Assembly (NCBI GenBank): GCA_014871605.1
Contig: WGSQ01000048.1
Location: 1 to 11,676 of the forward strand
From: Collinsella sp.
Lineage (GTDB): Bacteria > Actinomycetota > Coriobacteriia > Coriobacteriales > Coriobacteriaceae
Reading direction: 5' to 3'
Length of the DNA: 11,676 bases
Shown here: piece by piece, positions 1 to 5,643 of the stretch
Layout: every line of letters starts with the position of its first letter
How positions within the stretch are numbered: the stretch's first letter is position 1
Made by a program: the position numbers and the translations under genes
Notes under the pieces: model-generated
What the model was told of the DNA's origin: nothing
Database searches by the model: none
The model's input: only the letters and a program-made list of their open reading frames with translations

Positions 1-30
1 GGACTTGCAGCGACGGACCTCAGGACGCTC

Positions 31-210
31 TTACACCACGTCTGCGCGCGCGACCAGTTGGTAAGTATCAGGCCCTGTATTCTGGGGCCAGAACACAAAT
101 CGAGAGCCTTCCGTGCGCTCTGCGGTGTAAGGCGCCAATCTCAGCAAATCTGTCCCACAATACTGCGCTGAAGAACAAGACGGAACCCCTGAGCCAAACT
201 CCCCTATACC
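31..210 (-). pseudogene. Possible C-terminal remnant of an unrecognised protein
   Basis: The minus strand is open for 59 codons between an in-frame stop at 211-213 and the TAA at 31-33. The peptide reads like the end of a real protein: it contains two cysteines close together (CSSAQYC), then LLRLAPYTAERTEGSRF and ends YQLVARADVV. There is no ATG in frame; only TTG (from 147 and 138) and GTG codons are available, and no clear SD precedes them. I do not recognise the family. It could be the decayed 3' end of a gene that once lay downstream of the FHA gene, a very short gene with a rare start, or chance. Base composition is visibly less GC-rich than the genes to the right, which fits decayed or foreign DNA. 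Confidence 0.3.
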
Positions 211-391
211 TTATTAAGGCTAAGACAGGCAAGTTCACGCACCCGGCATATTCCAGAATAACATCCTATTGTTTTAGATGCTCTACAAGCATGAACAGCC
301 GCGAATCGGAAAGATCTTCTAGTTTCGCCCCGACTGACCGCCAAGGGGCGAGATGGCCCCTCCATCCCCGGGCGACCGGCTCTGGCGCGCC
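211..391. other. Non-coding or degenerate stretch left of the FHA operon
   Basis: No intact gene is supported here. A minus-strand frame ending at 266-268 closes with the protein-like string LEDLSDSRLFMLVEHLKQ, but its upstream part runs through the repeat at 392-441 and out of frame into the FHA gene, so it is at best another remnant. Small symmetrical elements are visible: an odd palindrome ccttattaagg at 209-219 and a 6-bp inverted pair cgcccc/ggggcg at 326-331 and 345-350. No promoter or clear terminator was found. Confidence 0.35.
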
Positions 392-441
392 AAGGAGTGT
401 CCCCAAGTGCCGGCAGAAAAGGAACGTCCCTATCTGCCGGC
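392..441 (-). repeat. REP-like element abutting the FHA stop codon
   Basis: Two arms, gccggcag at 409-416 and ctgccggc at 434-441, are exact inverted complements around a 17-nt loop. In minus-strand sense, the near-identical boxes GGGACGTTCCTT (430-419) and GGGACACTCCTT (403-392) match at 10 of 12 positions; the first sits in the loop and the second lies just outside the hairpin. This layout resembles REP-type dispersed elements mobilised by Y1 (RAYT) transposases. The outer arm begins at the last base of the FHA stop codon. The hairpin could slow 3' exonucleases or end the transcript, but no T-run follows it. The family assignment is inference; only the repeats themselves are seen. Confidence 0.45.
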
Positions 442-1352
442 TAGAGGGCACCAAAGAGGATGGCGTAGGTAGTGGATTCGCCGAGCTTGAGCTCGTCGCC
501 GGGATTGAGTTGGGCGGAACGGCCGGGCTCGACCTGAATGCAGACGCGCGTGGCCCCGTTTACCACCACGGTTCCGTTGGTGGACGACAAGTCCTCGACG
601 TGCCAGATATTTTGAGCATCGCACCAGATATGGGCATGGCGGGCCGAGACATCGTCGCCGACGTCGGTAATATCGCCCTCACCAGTGGCCAGCGCGCCAA
701 TCTCAACACCCTGCTCACTCGGCTGAATCCAGCGCGGGGCGCTCACGACAAAACTGTTTTGTACGCGCAGCAAGCCCAAGGGGTGCGCCGGGGCAGGTTC
801 GCGTTCGCCCGCGGTCATCGACATGCCAAGCGAACGCGGCGTGGATGTGCCTCCGCCACAGGTCGCGTGCGCGTAGTCGATGGCATAGTTCACCGAGGAC
901 CGCACATCCGCCGAACAACCGACGGCGACAAACAGCACCAGCACGGCCTCGGCGCGCTCGGCGGGCATGAGTTCCGCCGCCTGGGACAGGCGATCGAGCG
1001 CGTTGCGATAGAGATTCGTGTCCTGGTGGCACTCTTCGAGCGCGCGTACCATCGGTTCACCTGCAGGACCGCACACCATATTGATCACAGCCGTGGAGTC
1101 CATGGGATTTCGCTGGCGCAGGGCCAGTTGCGACATAATACGCGCAGCCGAGGTACCGTATTCGGCAAAGTAGCGCTGCTGAAGCGTGCCGACCGGCGCG
1201 CGAACGATAAAGCGGGAAACCCAAGAGCGATCAGCGGCCCGGCTCTGCGGGCTGCGACCGTCGACGAGCGGACGGGACGAAAGCACCAAGCCGCACAGCT
1301 CGATATGGCTCAGATGCGCCGCGCGCTTAAAGATGTCAAACAGGCCCCGCAT
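441..1352 (-). CDS. FHA-domain phosphothreonine-binding protein, start possibly frameshifted
   Basis: A 303-residue cytoplasmic protein with a C-terminal FHA domain at about 215-300. The FHA signature is clear: GDITDVGDDVSARHAHI (S236, R238, H239), then DLSSTNGT at 254-261, then NPGDELKLG. FHA domains bind phosphothreonine peptides, so the likely partner is a target of, or the kinase encoded by, the gene just upstream. The N-terminal 190 residues are unrecognised; they are mostly helical in character and include several cysteines (C20, C94, C108, C146, C165). The ATG at 1352 has only a weak SD and an in-frame TGA lies four codons before it. A perfect SD (1387-1394) instead points to the ATG at 1378 in another frame, which stops after 22 codons. 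Adding one C to the run at 1353-1356 would give a 312-residue protein starting MASQVELTPMRGLF. The annotated form is either the product of a frameshifted gene or is translated by coupling. Confidence 0.85.
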   Translation of the reverse strand: MRGLFDIFKRAAHLSHIELCGLVLSSRPLVDGRSPQSRAADRSWVSRFIVRAPVGTLQQRYFAEYGTSAARIMSQLALRQRNPMDSTAVINMVCGPAGEPMVRALEECHQDTNLYRNALDRLSQAAELMPAERAEAVLVLFVAVGCSADVRSSVNYAIDYAHATCGGGTSTPRSLGMSMTAGEREPAPAHPLGLLRVQNSFVVSAPRWIQPSEQGVEIGALATGEGDITDVGDDVSARHAHIWCDAQNIWHVEDLSSTNGTVVVNGATRVCIQVEPGRSAQLNPGDELKLGESTTYAILFGAL

Positions 1353-1378
1353 GGGGTGAGCTCAACTTGAGATGCCAT
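1310..1378 (-). other. 22-codon frame with a strong SD overlapping the FHA start
   Basis: ATG at 1376-1378, stop TGA at 1310-1312. It begins three bases after the kinase stop codon and is preceded at ideal distance by AAAGGAGG. Its first nine residues, MASQVELTP, run straight up to the FHA start, after which the frame is lost. It is most simply the true beginning of the FHA gene cut off by a one-base deletion in a C4 run. A leader peptide that couples translation into the FHA frame is the alternative. Confidence 0.5.
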
Positions 1379-1381
1379 GAC

Positions 1382-3226
1382 CTAGGCCTCCTTTGTCGTA
1401 GAAATAGAATCGGATGATACTTCGACAGGTCCGCCAAAAGTACGGGCAGCTGCGGCTCCACCGGCAAGCGGAGTCGCCATCTGGGCTTTTGTGCGTCGCG
1501 GTGCCGAAACGGGAAGTTCAAAGGCAAAGCCCATCGCAAGCAAAAACCACGTAAGCGCATAGGTTGCAACCAGGGCGGCAATAAGGCCGCCCATCACGGC
1601 GCGTTGGGAAAATACGCTACATGCAGCCACAACCAGCACCGGAACCTCGCAGGCAGAAAGCGCAAGCACACCCTGCAGGAGCCCCGAGCGCCGATCGCGC
1701 GCAAGTGCCCCCGCGGCAACGCCGGCTATGCCTGGCAGCGCCAACGCCAGTGCGGCAATAATACCCGGTAGCGACCCAGACCACACGAGCGATCCCAAAG
1801 TCGCTGTCACGCGAGCGCCCGACGCCAGCAGCGCGGCCGAAACCACGACCACAGCCCAAACCACGCCACAGACGACCGTCGCGCCGACCATCAGCGCGCG
1901 ACGAACCGCGCGGCCAGACGCATCCATGGGGCACGGCGTGAGCGGCTCGCCGCGGAGCGAACGACCGACATTTTGCGCATAGTGGTCACAAAACGCCGAG
2001 AGCGCCGCCTCGACCGCCGCCGGCTCGGGACGATCTTTTTGGTGGCTGGATAGGCAGGCCATCACCACGTCGAACAGCTGGGCATCGACAAACGCCAGCG
2101 CATCGCGTAGCTCCTCGGAATCCGGCTCAAGCCCTAGCTGCTGGGCCTGCTCGGCCGCGGCGAGCGCCACATCGGGCTCACGACGAAGCAGCTGAGTCAA
2201 ATCACAACCGGGCGCATGGGCACCAATGGGATAGTCGGGCCGCGTGTCCATCTTGAGACGGTAGGGGCTGGCGATGTCGCGCGTCTTTTTGCGCGAACCC
2301 GAGGTGCCCGAAGTGCTCGGCGCAGCTTCGTATGGCGCGACGCCGGCAATGAGCTCGTAAACCGTGCTTGCCGCGGCATAGACGTCGATCGCCGGCGACA
2401 TACGCAAAGCGCGCAGGTCGGGAATATCGTAGGTGAGCATCTCGGGCGGAGCGTAGGCCACCGTCGCGCGACGCAGCGTGGCATAGCGCTCGGTAAAGGA
2501 TGCCTTGCCGCCGGTACCGGCCACGGCCGACGCAGGCTCAAGCGCCAGCGATGAGCCAAAGTCAATCAGGCACAGGTCAAAGGTGCCCTCGGCAAGCTGC
2601 CGGTCAAGCGGTAGACGCGCCGTGCGCACCATAATATTAGCGGGCGAGATATCGCGATGGACAAAGCCCTCCCCCACCAGGCTCATGCGGCAGAGCAGGT
2701 CGAACAGGTCGCGCCCCAAGCGCGCCGCCACAAGCGGCGATAGGCGTCCGGCATCGTCCACGGCGAGTCGCGAGCGCAAGCGGGCAAGCGTCTCGCCCTC
2801 GACCCATTCCATGACAATTGCAGGCACACCGTCAACCTCGCCCCAGCCATAGAGGCGGGGAAAACCCTTAAGGCCCGAAAGGGCGCGATGGCATTCATAT
2901 TCCTCGCGAAATGCCGCTTTGAACTTGGCGACCAGCGACTCATGGGCGGCATCGTCGTCAAACTCATCGCGCGTCGGCAAGATGAGCTGTTTGAGTGCCA
3001 CGGCCTCGCCTTGGGCGTTGACAGCACGCGTCACGCGGCCGATACCGCCACGGCGCATGGTGGCATCGTCAGCAAACAGTATCGTAAAACGACGCAGATA
3101 GGCAGGCAGTTCGTCCTGACCGAGCGCAATGGCCGGCTCAAACCCGTCGACACGCGCCAGGCGCAGGCCGACCATGGAATCGCGACCGAGCGATTGTGGT
3201 GTGGTGGATGCAAGATCGGTCATCAT
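1382..3226 (-). CDS. Ser/Thr protein kinase with four C-terminal membrane helices
   Basis: A 614-residue Hanks-type kinase. Visible motifs: a glycine-rich loop RRGGIGR (58-64), the ATP-binding lysine in VALK (K79), a likely helix C glutamate at 108-109, the catalytic loop HRDISPAN (H190, D192, N197), DFG (222-224), APPE (259-262) and the helix F aspartate D281. The catalytic-loop lysine of HRDLKPEN is serine here (S194), a variant also known in other bacterial kinases. The kinase domain runs to about 415. Hydrophobic helices follow at about 443-468, 480-508, 515-538 and 545-569, then a polar tail rich in Ser/Thr. There is no PASTA or other extracellular sensor. The start overlaps the stop of the upstream anchored protein (ATGA), so the two are translationally coupled; a second ATG follows at once. 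The FHA gene lies three bases downstream. It likely phosphorylates cytoplasmic proteins at the membrane, perhaps reading a signal through its coupled neighbour. Confidence 0.9.
   Translation of the reverse strand: MMTDLASTTPQSLGRDSMVGLRLARVDGFEPAIALGQDELPAYLRRFTILFADDATMRRGGIGRVTRAVNAQGEAVALKQLILPTRDEFDDDAAHESLVAKFKAAFREEYECHRALSGLKGFPRLYGWGEVDGVPAIVMEWVEGETLARLRSRLAVDDAGRLSPLVAARLGRDLFDLLCRMSLVGEGFVHRDISPANIMVRTARLPLDRQLAEGTFDLCLIDFGSSLALEPASAVAGTGGKASFTERYATLRRATVAYAPPEMLTYDIPDLRALRMSPAIDVYAAASTVYELIAGVAPYEAAPSTSGTSGSRKKTRDIASPYRLKMDTRPDYPIGAHAPGCDLTQLLRREPDVALAAAEQAQQLGLEPDSEELRDALAFVDAQLFDVVMACLSSHQKDRPEPAAVEAALSAFCDHYAQNVGRSLRGEPLTPCPMDASGRAVRRALMVGATVVCGVVWAVVVVSAALLASGARVTATLGSLVWSGSLPGIIAALALALPGIAGVAAGALARDRRSGLLQGVLALSACEVPVLVVAACSVFSQRAVMGGLIAALVATYALTWFLLAMGFAFELPVSAPRRTKAQMATPLAGGAAAARTFGGPVEVSSDSISTTKEA
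1387..1394 (-). promoter_or_regulatory. Ribosome binding site for the FHA gene's apparent true start
   Basis: AAAGGAGG in minus-strand sense, eight bases before the ATG at 1378 and inside the last codons of the kinase gene. It is the best SD in this operon, yet the frame it serves ends after 22 codons. That is the main argument for a frameshift in the FHA gene. Confidence 0.7.
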
Positions 3227-4128
3227 AGGGCAAGCGCCGCCACGTTATTGTTGAAGTTACCGAGTGCGACGTCATCATCGCCGTAATGGCCGACCCATTG
3301 ACATAGGTTGGTGTAACAGCCCCACAGATTGGCATACTGCTGATACCACTTTGACCGGGGCGAGAATGTCTGACGACCGAACTCGGCTCGAATGACAAAC
3401 ATCTCCCCGACCAGGCTGTCGCACGGCCTGGGATCTCCCGTAGAGTTATAGGTCGAGACCACGTCATTGGCACGAGAAACGTAGCCGTCGAGCATGTTGT
3501 ACTTGGTCACAAGCCAACTGTGAATGCTCTCTTCCTCAGCAGCGGAAAGGCCACCGGAGTTTGCATCGTTGTCAGTGTTGCCGCCCGTCGAGCCGCCGTT
3601 TCCAGACCCTCCGGTAGAGGAACCCGACCCAGAGCCGCCGCCCGAACTCGATGAATCCGAGCCGGAGCCAGAATTATCCGAGCTACCGGGCTTTCCGGAC
3701 TGCTGGGCGTCCTGCTCCTTCTGCTGCTCGACCTTATTCACCGTTGCCGCCACGCTATTGTTGGACAACCGATCGATGATCTTGGTGTTGGTGAGCACGA
3801 TGGTTTTGCCATTGGCAAGCGTGACTTCGTTGTCCGGGGCCTCGGCGCCGTCCGCGTCGTCAGTGCCAAACACAATATGCGCGACCACACTTGCCCAAGC
3901 ATATCCAGTCGTGGTGCCCAGGTCACTTTTGACCTCATGCCCTACGCGCGGTTCGCGTGCGGCATGTGCCTGTATCATGGACGGCACGGTCATGCCATAG
4001 GCAGAAACGCCAGCTATGACCAGCACCAGCGAGCAGGACAGCAGTGCGTACGCCCGCGGCGCCAAGCCCAGTCGGCGTCGCATGCGCACCGCGGCGCCGC
4101 GCTTTGTCTGAGTGCCACCGGGCCGCAT
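3223..4128 (-). CDS. Membrane-anchored extracytoplasmic protein with Ser/Gly linker, unknown function
   Basis: 301 residues. An Arg-rich cytoplasmic start (residues 1-25) is followed by one hydrophobic helix (about 26-48), which acts as a signal anchor. A domain of about 95 residues follows, containing ANGKTIVLTN, then a low-complexity Ser/Gly/Asn linker (about 145-193). The C-terminal domain of about 105 residues holds three cysteines (C236, C271, C276) and aromatic-rich segments (KWYQQYANLWGC). I recognise neither domain. The ATG at 4128 was chosen because GGAGGAG lies five bases upstream; an in-frame TTG at 4221 has no SD. The stop overlaps the kinase start by four bases, so this is the first gene of a kinase-FHA operon and may be its outside sensor or a cell-wall contact. 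The linker resembles the flexible spacers of wall-spanning proteins. No LPXTG or lipobox is seen. Confidence 0.75.
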   Translation of the reverse strand: MRPGGTQTKRGAAVRMRRRLGLAPRAYALLSCSLVLVIAGVSAYGMTVPSMIQAHAAREPRVGHEVKSDLGTTTGYAWASVVAHIVFGTDDADGAEAPDNEVTLANGKTIVLTNTKIIDRLSNNSVAATVNKVEQQKEQDAQQSGKPGSSDNSGSGSDSSSSGGGSGSGSSTGGSGNGGSTGGNTDNDANSGGLSAAEEESIHSWLVTKYNMLDGYVSRANDVVSTYNSTGDPRPCDSLVGEMFVIRAEFGRQTFSPRSKWYQQYANLWGCYTNLCQWVGHYGDDDVALGNFNNNVAALAL

Positions 4129-4133
4129 GCGTT

Positions 4134-4140
4134 CTCCTCC
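4134..4140 (-). promoter_or_regulatory. Ribosome binding site fixing the anchored protein's start
   Basis: GGAGGAG in minus-strand sense, five bases before the ATG at 4128. It sits directly after the T-run of the hairpin at 4141-4168, so folding of that hairpin could affect access to it. It rules out the longer frame that opens with TTG at 4221. Confidence 0.75.
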
Positions 4141-4168
4141 AACAAAAACACGCCGCTCGGGAGCGGCG
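4141..4168 (-). terminator. Terminator-like hairpin in the operon leader (possible attenuator)
   Basis: The arms cgccgctc and gagcggcg (4151-4168) pair almost without a loop, and on the minus strand they are followed by TGTTTTTGTT (4150-4141). The strength and T-run fit an intrinsic terminator read from right to left. It lies 205 bases after recR's stop and directly against the SD of the anchored-protein gene. It may end recR transcription, but any promoter for the kinase operon must lie upstream of it, so that transcript has to read through. An attenuator role is therefore possible. Confidence 0.6.
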
Positions 4169-4190
4169 CATTCATTCGAATCCATATTTG

Positions 4191-4221
4191 AGTGTATCAG
4201 CGAACCCAAAAGGTTGCGCAA
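4191..4221 (-). promoter_or_regulatory. Candidate promoter of the anchored protein-kinase-FHA operon
   Basis: In minus-strand sense a -35 like TTGCGC (4221-4216) is followed after 17 bases by GATACA, or after 19 by TACACT (4196-4191). The match is only moderate. It would start the transcript near 4184, upstream of the hairpin at 4141-4168. The -35 falls inside a palindrome (4213-4222), as expected for a repressed promoter. Confidence 0.35.
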
Positions 4222-4222
4222 C
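4213..4222. promoter_or_regulatory. Operator-like palindrome, copy 1
   Basis: gttgcgcaac is a perfect 10-bp palindrome overlapping the candidate -35 of the left operon. It matches the second copy at 4286-4295 at 9 of 10 positions. A DNA-binding dimer is the natural reader; the regulator is not in the window. Confidence 0.4.
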
Positions 4223-4237
4223 GAATGGGCAAATTAA

Positions 4238-4257
4238 GGATGCGAGTGGAAGCATCC
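4238..4257 (-). terminator. Weak hairpin downstream of recR
   Basis: ggatgc and gcatcc pair around eight bases. On the minus strand TTAATTTG follows, a weak T-rich tail. It could be a modest terminator for the ebfC-recR transcript, but the stem is short. Confidence 0.25.
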
Positions 4258-4282
4258 ATGCGATGAGCGGATACAAAGCATC

Positions 4283-4298
4283 TTTGTTGCACAACAAA
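4283..4298. promoter_or_regulatory. Operator-like palindrome, copy 2
   Basis: tttgttgcacaacaaa has exact 7-bp arms around two bases. Its core gttgcacaac repeats the copy at 4213-4222 with one change. The centres are 73 bp apart, close to seven turns of DNA, so both face the same side of the helix. Confidence 0.45.
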
Positions 4299-4373
4299 CT
4301 TACAGTCGCACGGGAAAATTATGACTACCCCGTGCGTCGCGAGGAAAGCATACGGCAGGAGCAGGCTCGCCAC

Positions 4374-4970
4374 CTAAATCGCGCGACGGGCCTCGATGGC
4401 GCGGCCAAGCGTAAGCTCGTCGGCATACTCCAGGTCGCCGCCCACGGGCAGGCCGCTCGCCAGACGCGACACCTCAACGCCCAGTGGCTTGATAGTGCGG
4501 GCCAGGTAGCTCGCCGTGGTCTCGCCCTCAATATTGGGGTTGGTGGCGATGATGACCTCATGGATATCCTCGTGGCCCAAACGCGCCAGCAGCTCGCGGA
4601 TGTGCAACTGCTCGGGACCAATCTTGTCCATGGGGCTGATCACGCCGCCCAATACGTGGTAGAGACCGTGGTAGCTGCCCGTGCGCTCGATCGCCTGGAC
4701 ATCGCGCGGCTCGCCCACCACGCAAATGCGAGTGGTGTCGCGCATCGAATCCTGGCAGATGGAGCACTCGTCGGCCGTGGCGTAGTTAAAGCAACGGCTG
4801 CAAAAGTGGACCTCCTGCTTAACCTCCAGGATGGCCTCGGCCAGGCGGCGCGCCTCCTCGGCGTCAGCCTCCAACAGGTAATAGGCGATGCGCTGAGCCG
4901 ACTTGGGACCAATGCCCGGCAGACGGCCCAGCTCATCGAGCAATTTTTGCAGGCTATGGTTCGCACTCAT
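4374..4970 (-). CDS. recR: Recombination mediator protein RecR
   Basis: 198 residues, the normal length for RecR. RecR forms a ring around DNA and, with RecO (and RecF), loads RecA on gaps and breaks. The order of motifs is complete: an N-terminal helix-hairpin-helix (LGRLPGIGPKSAQRIAYYLL, about 14-33), a four-cysteine zinc site (C57, C60, C69, C72), a Toprim domain from about 80 and the hallmark GLPVGGDLEYADELTLGRA near the C-terminus. The start lies 13 bases after the ebfC stop, so the two form an operon as in many bacteria. No strong SD precedes it, which suggests coupled translation from ebfC. Confidence 0.97.
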   Translation of the reverse strand: MSANHSLQKLLDELGRLPGIGPKSAQRIAYYLLEADAEEARRLAEAILEVKQEVHFCSRCFNYATADECSICQDSMRDTTRICVVGEPRDVQAIERTGSYHGLYHVLGGVISPMDKIGPEQLHIRELLARLGHEDIHEVIIATNPNIEGETTASYLARTIKPLGVEVSRLASGLPVGGDLEYADELTLGRAIEARRAI

Positions 4971-4983
4971 ATATATGCGCGTC

Positions 4984-5304
4984 TTAGAACGGCATGCCCG
5001 GGATGTTGAGACCGCCGGTGATGGCGCCCATCTGCTTGTTGGCGAGCTCGTTGACGCCGCGAACGGCCTCGTTGACGGCAGCCATAATCATGTCCTGCAG
5101 CATATCGACGTCCTCGGGATCGAGCGCATCGGGATCGATGGTGAGGTTGACGAGCTCCATCTCGCCGTTGACGGTCACCTTGACCATGCCGCCGCCGGCA
5201 GAGGCGTCGACGGTCTGGGACTTGAGGTTCTCCTGCGCGGCGGCAAGCTGCTCCTGCATCTTGCGGGCCTGCTTCATCATCTGCTGCATGTTCATACCGG
5301 CCAT
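4984..5304 (-). CDS. ebfC: Nucleoid-associated protein of the YbaB/EbfC family
   Basis: 106 residues. The family forms small dimers that bind DNA and help organise the nucleoid; the gene is classically placed between dnaX and recR. The N-terminal helix is Met/Gln rich (MNMQQMMKQARKMQEQL), followed by the core beta strands (VKVTVNGEMELVNLTIDP) and the second helix region (DMLQDMIMAAVNEA), with a short Gly/Met/Pro tail. AAAGGAG lies five bases before the ATG. A 14-bp palindrome sits next to that SD. Here dnaX is separated from ebfC by a gene on the other strand, so ebfC-recR must have its own promoter. Confidence 0.95.
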   Translation of the reverse strand: MAGMNMQQMMKQARKMQEQLAAAQENLKSQTVDASAGGGMVKVTVNGEMELVNLTIDPDALDPEDVDMLQDMIMAAVNEAVRGVNELANKQMGAITGGLNIPGMPF

Positions 5305-5317
5305 GATGGCTCCTTTA

Positions 5318-5331
5318 CGTGCGGCCGCACG
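5318..5331. promoter_or_regulatory. 14-bp perfect palindrome directly upstream of the ebfC SD
   Basis: cgtgcggccgcacg is its own reverse complement, with one base between it and the SD at 5310-5316. A second small hairpin, gctgc/gcagc, follows at 5336-5349. They could form a leader structure or an operator in the ebfC 5' region. Short GC palindromes also arise by chance in such DNA. Confidence 0.3.
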
Positions 5332-5379
5332 CCGAGCTGCAAGGGCAGCCGGAGCACGGCGGGACTTTCAAACTCAAAA

Positions 5380-5388
5380 ATCGTACCA
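5380..5388 (-). promoter_or_regulatory. Candidate extended -10 promoter of ebfC-recR
   Basis: In minus-strand sense TGGTACGAT: an extended -10 (TGn) joined to TACGAT, about 75 bases before the ebfC ATG, in one of the few AT-richer patches here. No good -35 at 17 bases is seen. Confidence 0.35.
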
Positions 5389-5466
5389 CGGCGCGGGGCA
5401 AGCAAGCGGGGCGGACACGCTACCTCAGTCGATATACATGTCCTCCAATACAAACCGCACGCAAAG

Positions 5467-5501
5467 ATTATGCAAGGTCGAATTATGCAAGGCTGCATAA
5501 T
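5467..5501. repeat. Direct and inverted repeats of attatgca
   Basis: attatgcaagg occurs at 5467-5477 and again at 5482-5492, a 15-base period. The second copy is followed after four bases by its exact inverse: attatgca (5482-5489), aggc, tgcataat (5494-5501). This forms an 8-bp-arm palindrome. It lies between the divergent ebfC-recR and 5644 genes, about 80-100 bases from each candidate promoter, and looks like a protein-binding cluster. Confidence 0.45.
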
Positions 5502-5531
5502 ATCGCACACTCAATCTAGTAGAGCCGAATC

Positions 5532-5568
5532 CGGCATTTCATGTGTGCCACTAAATAGCTAAATGCCG
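5532..5568. repeat. Inverted repeat upstream of the 5644 gene
   Basis: cggcattt (5532-5539) and aaatgccg (5561-5568) are exact 8-bp inverted copies around 21 bases. The right arm ends about 35 bases before the TATAAT at 5604. It could be a split operator for that promoter. There is no T-run to suggest a terminator. Confidence 0.35.
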
Positions 5569-5603
5569 AACCGCTGCTCGAGGCGGCGCACATGGCGGCA
5601 GGG

Positions 5604-5637
5604 TATAATTTGATTGTCATAGATAGCAATTTGGAGG
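5604..5637 (+). promoter_or_regulatory. Promoter -10 and SD of the 5644 gene
   Basis: A perfect TATAAT at 5604-5609 and an SD GGAGG at 5633-5637, six bases before the ATG. No convincing -35 is present at the right distance, which may mean the promoter needs an activator. It shows the gene is transcribed on its own. Confidence 0.6.
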
Positions 5638-5643
5638 TGCCCC

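Noticed and set aside
291..1370. Long plus-strand frame of 359 codons opposite the FHA gene
   Set aside because: It lies antisense to a gene with clear FHA motifs, has no SD, and shows no protein-like pattern. GC-rich DNA commonly leaves such mirrored frames open.
1562..1571. Palindrome ggttgcaacc similar to the operator pair
   Set aside because: It is inside the kinase coding sequence, its half-sites are set at a different spacing, and a single 10-bp palindrome is expected by chance.
4129..4221. Start of the anchored protein at TTG 4221
   Set aside because: It would include the candidate promoter and hairpin in coding sequence and lacks an SD; GGAGGAG before ATG 4128 is decisive.
4044..5009. 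Plus-strand frame of 321 codons, with a protein-like stretch MSGYKASLLHNKLTVAREN from 4265
   Set aside because: Most of it is antisense to recR and to the anchored-protein gene. The protein-like part falls in the control region and has no SD.
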